The position numbers and the translations under genes were made by a program. From positions 1 to 28,601 of the forward strand of contig CAZTDD010000091.1 in assembly GCA_964612675.1 (NCBI GenBank): a stretch of 28,601 nucleotides of DNA, written 5' to 3'. Below are positions 1-8,592 of this stretch, piece by piece. This DNA comes from CAZTDD01 sp964612675. GTDB lineage: Bacteria; Hinthialibacterota; Hinthialibacteria; Hinthialibacterales; JAKPRU01. Under the pieces are notes generated by a model. That model searched no databases and had not been told where the DNA came from. It saw only the letters and a program-made list of their open reading frames with translations. How positions within the stretch are numbered: position 1 is the first letter of the stretch; each line of letters starts with the position of its first letter.

Positions 1-166
1 GATTATCTTGTGTATTCGCCAGAGACAGCAAATGAATCAACGGCAAAGGGTGTGGCTAATGACAAGGGTCTGTCACACACACAAAAGTGTCAGCGGATAA
101 TGCAACGTACCCTCACCCCGGCCCTCTCCCAGAGGGAGAGGGAGAAGAACTCTCCCGACTTTTTGC
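1..166 (+). repeat. MITE-like element, copy 1 (left part outside window)
   Basis: This is the core plus right end of the element that is complete at 8021-8277 and 16309-16567. Base 1 aligns with about base 8113 of copy 2. The alignment runs through the core, a CCCTCACCCC block, a CCCTCTCCC/GGGAGAGGG hairpin, and ends at GACTTTTTGC (157-166). The left terminal inverted repeat lies outside the window. Open frames here read through repeat DNA and are not considered genes. Confidence 0.75.
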
Positions 167-298
167 GGCATCTTCAAAGACTGGGGGAGATTCAGAGGGG
201 GTTGAAAGCCTTCTTTGTTGTGCCCCGTCGACCTTTTGCCGGACCGTCAACTATGTGTATGTGGCTGGGAAGAAAGGACAAAGGCAGGAAGGCCGGCG
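167..298. repeat. Mosaic intergenic repeat between MITE copy 1 and the rnfC-like gene
   Basis: No gene is supported. Around 180-210 is a GGGGGAGATTC...GGGGGTTGAAA block that is the reverse complement of the block at 28571-28601. TTTTGCCGGACCGTCA at 233-248 matches the sequence right after copy 2 (8272-8287). Relative to copy 2, copy 1 therefore seems to carry about 65-70 extra bases at its right flank. It lies just downstream of the minus-strand gene end at 299. Confidence 0.5.
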
Positions 299-1615
299 TT
301 AGCTCCGCTCAATTACCACCGATTCATTCGCGCTACTAACGGTTCCTTCGATACTCGCGTGGATCGGACACCCCAGTTTGTCTTCCGGAACGTCTCCGAT
401 CAGATCGCCCACACGGACCCGATCGCCGACCTTCACAGTGGGAGAGGCAGGAGCCCCGATATGCTGCCGTAACGGGATTTCCACGCGGTTTGGCTGTGGG
501 ACTTCCCTGAGAAGCGGGCCGACATTCTCAAACACATCCAGACCGAGCCTTCGCATGAGGTTCGCGACGGGGATTTTCCTGTCTCGAACCAGCGGGTGAG
601 GTTCACTCGGTTCGGCGGGCGGTGTCCATTTCAGGTCGCTCTCTCGAATAATCTCTTTACCGCGTACACAGGCGTCTTTCGGGTCGAGGTCCTCCGGGCA
701 GGAGTACATGCTGCACAAGTTGCATTCGCAACAAAACTCGACGCCCCAGAGCTGGCCGAGGCTATCCTCGGCGAATCCGAGGGTCCGCATCGCCTTATGC
801 GGCTCAATGGGATGTCCCAGAAGGAAACGCGGGCAGAGCTCCGTGCAGAAGGAACACTGATCGCAGGCGGAGCGACCGATGCGGTTCATCTGCGGTCGGG
901 TCCTCAAATAGCGCCTCGAAACAAAGTGATCGCGCGGCAAGACAATCAGTGCGCCGGTAGTCTTGGTGACCGGTCGACTCAGATCCTCCTCCAGCCGTCC
1001 CATCATCACACCACCGGACAGAACCACAGGATCTAGAGCTGTTGGGCCGCCAGCCAGATCGATGGACTCTCGGAAAGACATGCCGACAGGCACTTCAACG
1101 GTCACCGGACTTTTTACCGCACCAACGACACTTAAGTACTTGGTAGTGACTGGTTTAGCCTTGGCAAGATTAAGCATCGTCTCAACGTTTTGGACCAAAA
1201 CGCTGACGTTTGGGGGAATCTGACGCGGTTGAATAACTCGTCCGGTCACTTCATATACAAGAATGAACTCGTCACCGGCGGGATAGAAGTCGCCCAGTTC
1301 GAATATCTGCAAGTGGGAGGGGAGACAGGAGCGAAGCATCTCAATGACTTCACGATATTTGTACTTTATGCCAATGTAACCTATGCGGGCTCCGACAGCT
1401 TCCATGGATTGGCAGATGCCGGTGACAATCTCGTTGGGAAACGCCTTCATTAGCTCCTTGTCTTTATGGAGCAGAGGCTCGCATTCGGCGGCATTTAGAA
1501 TGAACGTGTCGGCGGATCCCTTGAGTTTCACATACGTGGGAAAGCCCGCACCGCCTGCGCCGACAATTCCACATTGCCGGGCCGTGTCCGATATGGTCGA
1601 AGCAGCAACTGTCAT
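299..1615 (-). CDS. PduS/RnfC-like SLBB-domain iron-sulfur flavoprotein
   Basis: A 438-aa protein close to PduS (corrinoid reductase) and RnfC in length and plan. The N-terminus has the glycine-rich GIVGAGGAGFPTYVKL stretch (residues 17-32), the FMN/NADH-binding signature of Complex-I 51-kDa-type proteins. An SLBB domain follows (about 163-190). Two cysteine sets then suit two [4Fe-4S] clusters: C251, C254, C257, C261 and C295/296, C298, C301, C306. The C-terminal 65 residues look like a barrel-sandwich fold (PLRQHIGAPASP...VKVGDRVRVGDLIG). The family passes electrons from NADH to a flavin or corrinoid acceptor, in the cytosol or at the membrane face. The start ATG has a GGAAGGGA-type ribosome site upstream. 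No microcompartment shell, diol dehydratase or other Rnf subunit gene is adjacent, so the partner is unknown. Confidence 0.85.
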   Translation of the reverse strand: MTVAASTISDTARQCGIVGAGGAGFPTYVKLKGSADTFILNAAECEPLLHKDKELMKAFPNEIVTGICQSMEAVGARIGYIGIKYKYREVIEMLRSCLPSHLQIFELGDFYPAGDEFILVYEVTGRVIQPRQIPPNVSVLVQNVETMLNLAKAKPVTTKYLSVVGAVKSPVTVEVPVGMSFRESIDLAGGPTALDPVVLSGGVMMGRLEEDLSRPVTKTTGALIVLPRDHFVSRRYLRTRPQMNRIGRSACDQCSFCTELCPRFLLGHPIEPHKAMRTLGFAEDSLGQLWGVEFCCECNLCSMYSCPEDLDPKDACVRGKEIIRESDLKWTPPAEPSEPHPLVRDRKIPVANLMRRLGLDVFENVGPLLREVPQPNRVEIPLRQHIGAPASPTVKVGDRVRVGDLIGDVPEDKLGCPIHASIEGTVSSANESVVIERS

Positions 1616-1743
1616 CAGAGAAATCCCTTCCTCACAGCGAGAACAGTAGTCTGGCGTCTGTACATTGAAACGTCAACGGTACGAGCTACGATAGAGTCGG
1701 TCGGCGGATTCCGCTAGAGTGTAGCAAAAAGCGTCAAATCTCC

Positions 1744-2850
1744 ATGAATCATCCTTTTCTTGTCTGGTATGTAACAGGTCACGGCTTCGGCCACGCTACG
1801 CGGGTGTGTGCCGTTCTGCAACACCTTCCCGACAGTATCGATGTAGAGATTGTTACAAGTGTGCCGCGTTGGTTGTTTGATCGGTCGCTCGCCAGGCCGT
1901 TCGGGTACCGACAGCTGCTGCACGATCCCGGCTTGGTGCAAAAAGACAGCGTGCTCTTCGACCCCGAGGCTACGGCGGCAATCTGGCGTGATTTACTGAA
2001 CAGGTACCCCTTGATGGCACAGGAGGAAGCAGAGCGGTACAAACAGTCCTCACCGCTGGCCGTCAGCGATATCTCTCCGTTTGGAGCCCTGGTAGCCGAA
2101 AAACTCGGCACACAGGCGGTTTGTTTGGCGAATTTCTCCTGGAATTGGATTCTCGGCCCCTCCATTCAGAATTACGAACCGCTTGCTGAAATCGCAGCGG
2201 AACTCGCCGAGATTTACCATCGGTTCGGGCTTCTTCTCCGTACACCGTTTCACGGCGATCTCTCTGTTTTTTCTCGCGTTAGAGATGTCTCGCTGGTGGT
2301 TCGGCGTCCCTCCATGTCGCGAGATGAGGCACGGAAGCATTTTAATCTTCCTACCGACCAGCCGGTGGTTCTGTACAGCTTCGGTGGACACAGCCAAGCC
2401 GGTTTGACCGACGCGGTTCTAAAAAAGTACTCAGACATTCTGTTTATCAATTTCGAGGATGACCGCAGGTTGCCGAATTTACGGACTATGCCGAGAGAGA
2501 CCTATCATCCCGATCTCGTTGCGGCCTCTGATGTTGTGTTCTGCAAGTTGGGGTATGGAATTGTGGGAGAAGTCTTGGCGAGTCAGGCAGCTGTCTTTCA
2601 TCTCGAAAGGCAAAATTTCCCGGAATTCGAAATGTTCGAACAGCAGCTGCCGAGGTATATCCGGATGAAACGCGTCAGCCGGGGCGATTTTGAGCTCGGC
2701 AAATGGGATGGCCTGTACGAGTTGTTGGAAGCACGCCACAACGAGCCACCTCTTGCCCCTTATACGGACCTGGACGGAGGACGTGAAGTGGCGCAGATTC
2801 TCGAAGATTTGGCCGAGCGTGGTGAGGAAGCGTGGCAGGACCTTTATTGA
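1744..2850 (+). CDS. Glycosyltransferase-like protein (L-arabinokinase N-terminal domain type)
   Basis: A 368-aa protein opening with VWYVTGHGFGHATR (residues 7-20). This motif is shared with the GT-B-like N-terminal domain of plant L-arabinokinase and related bacterial glycosyltransferase-28-like proteins. YSFGG at about 211-215 and ASDVVFCKLGYGIVGEVLAS at 261-280 fit the C-terminal Rossmann half, where the nucleotide-sugar would bind. There is no signal peptide or membrane segment, so it is probably cytosolic. The kinase half of arabinokinase is absent. It starts an apparent operon: the next gene begins inside its last 19 bases. No clear ribosome site is seen before this ATG. The sugar donor and acceptor cannot be read from sequence. 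Confidence 0.7.
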   Translation: MNHPFLVWYVTGHGFGHATRVCAVLQHLPDSIDVEIVTSVPRWLFDRSLARPFGYRQLLHDPGLVQKDSVLFDPEATAAIWRDLLNRYPLMAQEEAERYKQSSPLAVSDISPFGALVAEKLGTQAVCLANFSWNWILGPSIQNYEPLAEIAAELAEIYHRFGLLLRTPFHGDLSVFSRVRDVSLVVRRPSMSRDEARKHFNLPTDQPVVLYSFGGHSQAGLTDAVLKKYSDILFINFEDDRRLPNLRTMPRETYHPDLVAASDVVFCKLGYGIVGEVLASQAAVFHLERQNFPEFEMFEQQLPRYIRMKRVSRGDFELGKWDGLYELLEARHNEPPLAPYTDLDGGREVAQILEDLAERGEEAWQDLY

Positions 2851-3557
2851 TCGCTCATCGGGGGGACTCCGAGAACGCCCCTGAAAACACACTCGCGGCA
2901 TTCCGGAAAGCGCTCGAAATCGACCCGCCGCCGGACTTCATCGAGCTGGACGTCCATCTCAGTCGTGACGGTGAGATTGTAGTCATGCACGACCCGTCCC
3001 TGGATCGAACAACGGACGGTCATGGGTTGATTCTTGAACTCACATGGCGGGAGATTTCGATCTACTTTGCGTCGTACCTTCAGGTGCACGCGAAACGATT
3101 TCTCCACGAGCGGATTCCGCGCTTGAGAGACGTGTTGGATCTTGTAGCGGGAACGAATATAGGACTCATGATTGAGGTTAAATCCGAAGAGGCCACTGAA
3201 CGGGTATTGGACCTTATTCGCGAACGTAGTCAAGGATCGGAACACATTATTGCTTCTTTCGATTTGCCGGTGCTGGAAACCGCCGCGCAGATTTCCCCAG
3301 ATGTCCGGCGGCTATGGTTGGTGGATGTTCTTCGAGACGATAGGATTGAATGGGCGTCGAAATTGGATGTCGCTATTGTCGGAGCCGGTAGACGCACTCC
3401 GTACGATTGCGTCAAGCGTCTACAACAGAACCGGAAACAAGTTTGGATCTGGACGGTAGACAGTGAACCCGAGGCGGAACGTTTCGCCTCCTGGGAAGTG
3501 GACGGACTGATCACAAACCGGCCCCGTGTGTTGCGGTCTTTACTCCGGAAGGGATAG
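2832..3557 (+). CDS. Glycerophosphodiester phosphodiesterase family protein
   Basis: A 241-aa GDPD-family TIM barrel of the usual cytosolic length. It hydrolyses glycerophosphodiesters to glycerol-3-phosphate and an alcohol. Seen in sequence: HRGDSENAPENT (H9 onward), ELDVHLSRDGEIVVMHDP with metal ligands E38 and D40 and second catalytic histidine H53, and the C-terminal VWIWTVDSEPEAERF...GLITNRP strand typical of the family. There is no signal peptide. The GTG start at 2832 overlaps the preceding gene by 19 bp. A TTG at 2847 with AGGA at 2837-2840 would instead give a 4-bp TTGA overlap; either implies translational coupling. The next gene starts 7 bp after the stop, supporting one transcript. 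Confidence 0.88.
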   Translation: MAGPLLIAHRGDSENAPENTLAAFRKALEIDPPPDFIELDVHLSRDGEIVVMHDPSLDRTTDGHGLILELTWREISIYFASYLQVHAKRFLHERIPRLRDVLDLVAGTNIGLMIEVKSEEATERVLDLIRERSQGSEHIIASFDLPVLETAAQISPDVRRLWLVDVLRDDRIEWASKLDVAIVGAGRRTPYDCVKRLQQNRKQVWIWTVDSEPEAERFASWEVDGLITNRPRVLRSLLRKG

Positions 3558-3564
3558 TGTTTCT

Positions 3565-5106
3565 ATGGCGGTCTTATTCGAAAAGCGAGATATTCTCGGG
3601 AAGGAAGATCTCAAAACAATCCGCGTTTATGCTTTCGACGTTCCTCCCGACACGGAATCGCTTGAAATCGAATTTCACTACTCTCCTGAAGAGCCGGAAT
3701 CAACCGAGTTTATATTGCCGGATGTATTGGCGGCGATGGACGAGTATTTCTCGGGGCAGGTTCCCGATGAGGTTTTTGCCGTCCTTCCCCAGAAGAAAAA
3801 ACAGGAAATCGTAGACTGGCTGCTCGAACAGTTGCGCAATCATATTCATTTCAGTCTATTCGATGCACAAGGCGAGTTTCGCGGCTGGTGGGAAAGGAGC
3901 CGTGAAGGAATCCGGCCGCCGGTGATTGTGTCGCCGGAAACCGCCGATCCAGGCTTTATTCCCGGCGAAATTCCCACCGGGACGTGGCGGTTGGAACTGG
4001 AGATTCACGGGTTGGTGACGGATCACTGTGAGTTTTCACTAGTCGTCCATTCAGAATCGAAGCGCGAAACGACCGTCGTTCCGATTCCCTCCTCGTCTCC
4101 TGGTTCCCCAAAACAAGCGGGACCGCGATGGTATCGAGGTGAACTGCATCTGCATACGCATCACAGCGATGGCAGATGCTCTCTTCGCGAGATGGTGGAT
4201 TCGGCCCACCGGAAAGGGCTCGATTTCATCGCACTGACGGATCATAACAATACTGCGGGACTTCGTGAGATCGAACGAAACTCGCCGGTTACGGTGATAC
4301 CCGGCATCGAGTTTACAACATTCAAAGGACATGCACTGGGTCTGAATATTGACCGGTATATCCCCTGGACGAGAGACGGAACCCCTCAAGACCCCATGCA
4401 TCTCTCAAATGAAGTACGAAAACAGAACGGACTTTTCTGCCTGTCTCATCCGAACACCATGGGTGATCCGGTTTTCCCCGGCTGTAAGTGGACTGACGAG
4501 CGTCTTCAAGCATCGGCAATCGATCTGATTGAAGTATGGCACGGCGACTACGAGCGTGAGGCGATTGGAACCATCAAGACCCTTCTATTATGGGACGCGC
4601 TTTTGCTCGAAGGACATCGGACTGTCGCGGTCGCGGGCGGAGACAAGCACGTTGCGTTCACAGACGAAGATGCGCCGGGTATGCCGTGGACCATGATTCA
4701 CGCCCAAAGCGCCGATTGCGAAGATTTGATAGACGGACTGCGCCGGGGGAAAGTCTACGTGACCCGGGGGCCGCTGGTTGACTTTTGGGTCGAGGGAGGG
4801 GGACGTCAGACGGGAATCGGTGAAGAGGCGGAATTTCTTCGTTCGACTATGTATCTTCTTTGCCTGACAGCGAGAGGGTTGGGTCAGGGGGCGTACGTGC
4901 GGATCTTCCGTGAGGGCGGTCTCTATGTCGAAATGCCGTTGTCTTCGTCCGGAAACAGCGATCTGACTTTTCGGTGTATGGTTGACCGGGACGAGACCTG
5001 GTACCGTGCCGAGATTTATCGGTATGCGAAACCGCGAGATCAACTTCTGGCCTTTACGAATCCGATCTATGTCCGCAGGAAAGCACATGGCTATTTGCCG
5101 GCATAG
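3565..5106 (+). CDS. CehA/McbA-family PHP-domain metallohydrolase
   Basis: A 513-aa protein. The first ~190 residues form a beta-rich N-terminal region that I cannot name. A PHP metal-dependent hydrolase domain follows, with HLHTHHSD (195-202), ALTDHNN (about 223-229), a later SHPN and a GGDKH. These histidines and aspartates are the expected metal ligands of the CehA/McbA group, whose named members hydrolyse carbaryl esters or process microcin; most members are uncharacterised phosphoesterase-like enzymes. The C-terminal ~100 residues look like a beta-sandwich. The ATG at 3565 is chosen over an upstream GTG (3526) because GGAAGGG lies just before it and it starts 7 bp after the phosphodiesterase stop. 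Pairing with a GDPD suggests phosphodiester or glycolipid turnover (inference). Confidence 0.8.
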   Translation: MAVLFEKRDILGKEDLKTIRVYAFDVPPDTESLEIEFHYSPEEPESTEFILPDVLAAMDEYFSGQVPDEVFAVLPQKKKQEIVDWLLEQLRNHIHFSLFDAQGEFRGWWERSREGIRPPVIVSPETADPGFIPGEIPTGTWRLELEIHGLVTDHCEFSLVVHSESKRETTVVPIPSSSPGSPKQAGPRWYRGELHLHTHHSDGRCSLREMVDSAHRKGLDFIALTDHNNTAGLREIERNSPVTVIPGIEFTTFKGHALGLNIDRYIPWTRDGTPQDPMHLSNEVRKQNGLFCLSHPNTMGDPVFPGCKWTDERLQASAIDLIEVWHGDYEREAIGTIKTLLLWDALLLEGHRTVAVAGGDKHVAFTDEDAPGMPWTMIHAQSADCEDLIDGLRRGKVYVTRGPLVDFWVEGGGRQTGIGEEAEFLRSTMYLLCLTARGLGQGAYVRIFREGGLYVEMPLSSSGNSDLTFRCMVDRDETWYRAEIYRYAKPRDQLLAFTNPIYVRRKAHGYLPA

Positions 5107-5266
5107 TAAGCGTACACACCTCCCGACGAGCAGGTACAACAGCCATCCGAGTCGCCGTAGATCCGAATCGAAATTTGAGTTTCAATGCTCACAGACCGTC
5201 TGACGAGACGCCGGGCACGCAGCCGTAAATACCACTCACACTTTGCAGAAATATAGGAGAATCGCC

Positions 5267-6595
5267 ATGGAAAAAGGAAACCGTCGAACCTTCTTGAAGA
5301 CAACAGCCGGTGCGGCACTCAGTTTCGGTATGATCGCCCCGCACAGGGGATGGAGTGCGAACGATACGATCCGAATCGGCGTAGTCGGGATTCGCGGACG
5401 CGGCCGTTCGCACATCCAGAGTTTCGGAAGTTTGGAGAACGTAGACGTGACGGCCATTTGTGATGTGGACGAAAACATCCTGAACGACCGCGCGGAATCG
5501 ATGAAAGATCATTTGAAACAACCCGTAAAGAAGTACGTCGATTACCGGGAGATGCTGGAAGACAAGGATTTGGACGCGGTTGCTATCGCGACCCCGAATC
5601 ACTGGCATTCCATTATGGGAATCTGGGCGTGCCAGGCGGGTAAGGACGCTTACGTGGAGAAACCCTGTTCGCACAACCTCTACGAGGGTCGAAAACTCGT
5701 CGAAGCCGCACGCAAGTACAACCGCATTGTCCAGCACGGTACCCAGGCACGCAGCGCACCCGCTTTCCACGAAGCGATGAGTCTCCTCAAGGACGAGAAA
5801 ATCATTGGTGACGTCTATTACGCAAAAGGCCTGTGTTACAAGTGGAGGAATACAATCGGTGAGAAAAAAGAGAAACCGGTTCCCGACGGCGTTCATTATG
5901 ATCTGTGGACCGGCCCCGCTCCTGAAAAACCATTTACTGAGAATCGATACCATTACGAGTGGCACTGGCAGTGGGATTACGGCAACGGAGATATGGGTAA
6001 TCAGGGCGTTCACGAAATGGACATCGCACGCGCCGGGTTGGGCGTGGGGTTACCGAAGGTTGCCCAGGCGCTCGGCGGCCATTTCATGTTCGAAGATGAC
6101 CAGGAGACGCCGAACTGTCTTCTGGCGACGTTCAAATACCCGGATGAAGACAAGATGCTGGTGTTCGAGGTTCGCCATTGGATGACCAACAACGAGCTCA
6201 ACATCCCGAACAACGATCGTCCGGGGAATCAAGTGATCGGCGACGTGTTCCTCGGAACGAAAGGGATTATGCTGACACACGGCTATTTTGGGTATCGTGT
6301 GTTCTTCGGCCGAGAGCGAAAACCGGGACCTGAGCGGCACAGCGGGGAAGAACATTTCAAGAACTTCATTGATGCGGTTCGCAGCCGAAAACGATCGGAT
6401 CTGAACGCGGAAATCGAGGAAGGACATCTTTCCGCAGGGCTTTGCCATCTGGCGAATACCGCGTACAAGCTCGAACGCACACTGCATTTCGATCCGGATA
6501 CCGAGAAATGTATCAACGACGACGAAGCAAACAAACTGCTTCGCGACGACGTACGAGGGTATCGCAAACCGTTTGTCGTGCCGGATGAAGTATGA
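5267..6595 (+). CDS. Tat-targeted Gfo/Idh/MocA family oxidoreductase 1
   Basis: A 442-aa protein with a twin-arginine signal (NRRTFLKTTAGAALSFGMIAP) followed by a Rossmann NAD(P) site (IRIGVVGIRGRGRSH) and the family's catalytic EKP motif (DAYVEKPCSHN). The C-terminal half carries the NQGVHEMDIAR region of the Gfo/Idh/MocA fold, including an aromatic run WHWQWDYGNGD. Members oxidise or reduce sugars, inositols and sugar acids. Tat-exported members export the cofactor-bound fold and are abundant in Planctomycetes-like bacteria. ATG 5267 is preferred over TTG 5243 because AGGAGA (5255-5260) sits six bases upstream and the Tat motif then starts near residue 6. A second family member follows at 6726. 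Substrate unknown. Confidence 0.88.
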   Translation: MEKGNRRTFLKTTAGAALSFGMIAPHRGWSANDTIRIGVVGIRGRGRSHIQSFGSLENVDVTAICDVDENILNDRAESMKDHLKQPVKKYVDYREMLEDKDLDAVAIATPNHWHSIMGIWACQAGKDAYVEKPCSHNLYEGRKLVEAARKYNRIVQHGTQARSAPAFHEAMSLLKDEKIIGDVYYAKGLCYKWRNTIGEKKEKPVPDGVHYDLWTGPAPEKPFTENRYHYEWHWQWDYGNGDMGNQGVHEMDIARAGLGVGLPKVAQALGGHFMFEDDQETPNCLLATFKYPDEDKMLVFEVRHWMTNNELNIPNNDRPGNQVIGDVFLGTKGIMLTHGYFGYRVFFGRERKPGPERHSGEEHFKNFIDAVRSRKRSDLNAEIEEGHLSAGLCHLANTAYKLERTLHFDPDTEKCINDDEANKLLRDDVRGYRKPFVVPDEV

Positions 6596-6610
6596 GCGTG
6601 CGCACTGTTC

Positions 6611-6636
6611 CCACCCCCAAGCGGAATTGGGGGTGG
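6611..6636 (-). repeat. REP-like hairpin between the two oxidoreductase genes
   Basis: A perfect 10-bp stem (CCACCCCCAA / TTGGGGGTGG) with a 6-base loop GCGGAA, starting 15 bases after the first oxidoreductase stop. It is the inverted counterpart of the hairpin inside the 93-bp repeats at 16103-16690. It could stabilise or end the upstream mRNA. It is not a classical terminator because no T-run follows. Confidence 0.7.
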
Positions 6637-6725
6637 CACCCCTTATCGCAACCAAGAACTCAACGAGAAGAGAATCGTCAATACATAGACTTGAGAAACA
6701 AAAACACTGGGAAAGGATGGGACCG

Positions 6726-7970
6726 ATGGGCACAGACCGACTAGACCGACGTCAGTTTTTGGGGAAAGCGACTCGATCCGGAGCAGCGCTGGCCGTTGCG
6801 GGTTCCGTAACCGGCTCACAGAAGTCTTTAGGCGCGAATGACAAGATTCGTATGGGATTGATCGGGTCCGGAGGCCGGGGTTGCCGGCTCATGAGATTGT
6901 GCCAGCAGGCTGATCCGGCGATAGAATTCGTGGCTGTATGCGACGCCTATGAACCCAAACGTCGTCGGGGAATGGAGATAGCGGGCTCAGGGGCGAAGGA
7001 GCTGATCGATCATCGCAAGCTCCTCGAAATGAAGGATATCGACGCTGTCATCATTGCCACCCCCGAACATCTTCACGGCACTCAGCTAATCGATGCAGTT
7101 GAGGCTGGGAAAGACGCGTATGTCGAGAAACCGATGACCTACTCGATTGAGGAAGGTGTGCGAATCATAGAAACGGTCCGCAACAGCGACCGGATCGTCC
7201 AGGTTGGTATGCAGCGACGAAGCGCTCCGATGTGTATCGAAGCGAAAGGATTGGTGGACCAGGGGGTCCTTGGGGATGTGACGCTGGTGCGCGCCCAGTG
7301 GTATTGGCTGGTCGGCCCGTTGAATCCCAATGTCGAGTTTCAGGGCGATTTTAATTGGGAATTGTTCCTCGGTCCCGCTCCGAAGAGGCCGGTCGATCCG
7401 CGACGAGCGCTTCAATGGAACTGGTACTGGGACTACTCGCAAGGGATGATCACAGGCCAAGGCGTTCATCTTTTGGACCTGATCCAGTGGTTTATGGGGA
7501 AAGGAACCCCGCTGTCGGCGGTGATGCAGGGCGGTTCGTATCGGCTGGGTGGCGAATGCCCGGATGTCTTCAGCGCGAGTTACGAGTATGACGGTTTCAC
7601 GGCATCGTGGATTCTTTCCTACAACAACTCATTCGACAACGGTTGGAAAGTGACTTTCCAAGGTACAAAGGGCACACTCGTAATCGGCGAGCCAATCTTT
7701 GCCGAAGGAGAGAGAGGATATCGGATCTACAAGGAGCCGTGGCGCGATGTCGAGAACCGGACGCCGATCTACAAAAGCGAAGAGGGGCTTCCGACGGAGC
7801 CGCATATCGCGAATTGGCTCGAGTGTATGAAAACCCGCAAGGAACCGAACGCGCCGGTCGAGGTCGGCCACACCGCCGCCGCACCATGCCATCTCGCGAG
7901 TTTGGCATATCGCAACAAGACTGTGGCGAAGTTGGATAAAGCGTGCACGAAAGTGACGCTGGGAGGGTAG
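6726..7970 (+). CDS. Tat-targeted Gfo/Idh/MocA family oxidoreductase 2
   Basis: A 414-aa protein, paralogous in fold to the gene at 5267 but clearly diverged. It has a Tat signal (DRRQFLGKATRSGAALAVAG), a Rossmann site (MGLIGSGGRGCRL) and the catalytic EKP motif (DAYVEKPMTYSIEEG). Later motifs include GQGVHLLDLIQWFMG and the family's C-terminal GHTAAAPCHLASLAY. ATG 6726 is chosen because an AAAGGA-type site lies about 8 bases upstream; ATG 6717 is possible. Upstream in-frame codons run through the REP hairpin and are not coding. The pair probably acts on a periplasmic sugar or cyclitol, but no transporter or kinase neighbour identifies it. Confidence 0.87.
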   Translation: MGTDRLDRRQFLGKATRSGAALAVAGSVTGSQKSLGANDKIRMGLIGSGGRGCRLMRLCQQADPAIEFVAVCDAYEPKRRRGMEIAGSGAKELIDHRKLLEMKDIDAVIIATPEHLHGTQLIDAVEAGKDAYVEKPMTYSIEEGVRIIETVRNSDRIVQVGMQRRSAPMCIEAKGLVDQGVLGDVTLVRAQWYWLVGPLNPNVEFQGDFNWELFLGPAPKRPVDPRRALQWNWYWDYSQGMITGQGVHLLDLIQWFMGKGTPLSAVMQGGSYRLGGECPDVFSASYEYDGFTASWILSYNNSFDNGWKVTFQGTKGTLVIGEPIFAEGERGYRIYKEPWRDVENRTPIYKSEEGLPTEPHIANWLECMKTRKEPNAPVEVGHTAAAPCHLASLAYRNKTVAKLDKACTKVTLGG

Positions 7971-8020
7971 CTGGAAATAAGCCGCCCCCCATCGGCATGT
8001 CCTTCGGGCTTGACGCCGCC

Positions 8021-8277
8021 GCAAAAAGTCCGAAATTGGCGGCGGAGGTTCCCTCTCCCCCCGGGAGAGGGTTAGGGTGAGGGGCGATCATTGCATTGGA
8101 TTCGCGTAGTATGATTATCTTGTGTGTTCGCCAGAGACGGCAAATGAATCAGCGGTAAAGGGTTTGGATGATGACAGGGGTCTGTCACACACAAAGGAAC
8201 GTCAGCGGATAATGCAACGTCCCTCACCCCGGCCCTCTCCCAGAGGGAGAGGGAGAAGAGCTCTCCCGACTTTTTGC
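8021..8277 (+). mobile_element. MITE-like element, copy 2 (complete, 257 bp)
   Basis: Starts GCAAAAAGTC (8021-8030) and ends GACTTTTTGC (8268-8277). Within each end is a CCCTCTCCC/GGGAGAGGG hairpin followed inward by GGGTGAGGG (left) or CCCTCACCC (right) and TTGCA/TGCAA, giving imperfect terminal inverted repeats of roughly 75 bp. The ~110-bp core has no convincing reading frame. The same structure recurs at 16309-16567. Non-autonomous: no transposase is present. Confidence 0.75.
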
Positions 8278-8577
8278 CGGACCGTCAGACGTGATGCAAT
8301 CGCAAAAAGTCTGGAATACGGATTTCAGCCCCCTCCTCTACGGCTCTCATGTTTGCCTCCGGCAAGCCACGAGATTCCTCCCCCGATCTTCGGGGGAGGA
8401 AAAGGAAACGAGCGTGTCTGCAGCGTCTTCTCCCCCAAGCCTGGCGGAGGAAAGCAGCGTTGACGCGGTCATAGTCGGGCTCATTCGAGCCCGGGATCCC
8501 GGCAAAAAAAAAGTGAAGAATTCGATTGATCCTCGGTACAAGAAAAGAATACAATGGTCCAGACTCATACCGCAGCC
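8278..8577. repeat. Repeat- and hairpin-rich spacer upstream of bactofilin
   Basis: No gene is supported. GCAAAAAGTCTGG at 8302-8314 followed by ATACGGATTTCA is a solo element end matching 28557-28580. A 12-bp stem with 3-base loop lies at 8375-8401 (CCTCCCCCGA/TCGGGGGAGG core). A 6-bp GGGCTC/GAGCCC hairpin at 8477-8492 abuts the perfect palindrome CCGGGATCCCGG (8491-8502), followed by a run of nine A. The bactofilin promoter is probably here but I cannot place it. Confidence 0.55.
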
Positions 8578-8583
8578 GGAGGT
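8578..8583 (+). promoter_or_regulatory. Ribosome binding site deciding the bactofilin start
   Basis: GGAGGT ends 9 bases before ATG 8593. The in-frame ATG at 8554 has only an A/G-rich stretch before it, so 8593 is the better start. Confidence 0.65.
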
Positions 8584-8592
8584 AGGACCGCG

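Noticed and set aside
3526..3564. Upstream GTG start for the PHP metallohydrolase
   Set aside because: It would overlap the phosphodiesterase by 32 bp without a ribosome site, whereas ATG 3565 has GGAAGGG upstream.
8122..8463. Open frame of 113 codons upstream of bactofilin (and the similar one at 10-339)
   Set aside because: It translates the MITE-like element and adjacent repeat DNA; the copies do not share a conserved reading frame or stop.
8477..8512. Intrinsic terminator from the GGGCTC hairpin, CCGGGATCCCGG palindrome and A-run
   Set aside because: On the plus strand the run is A, not T. On the minus strand the T-run would come before the stem rather than after it.
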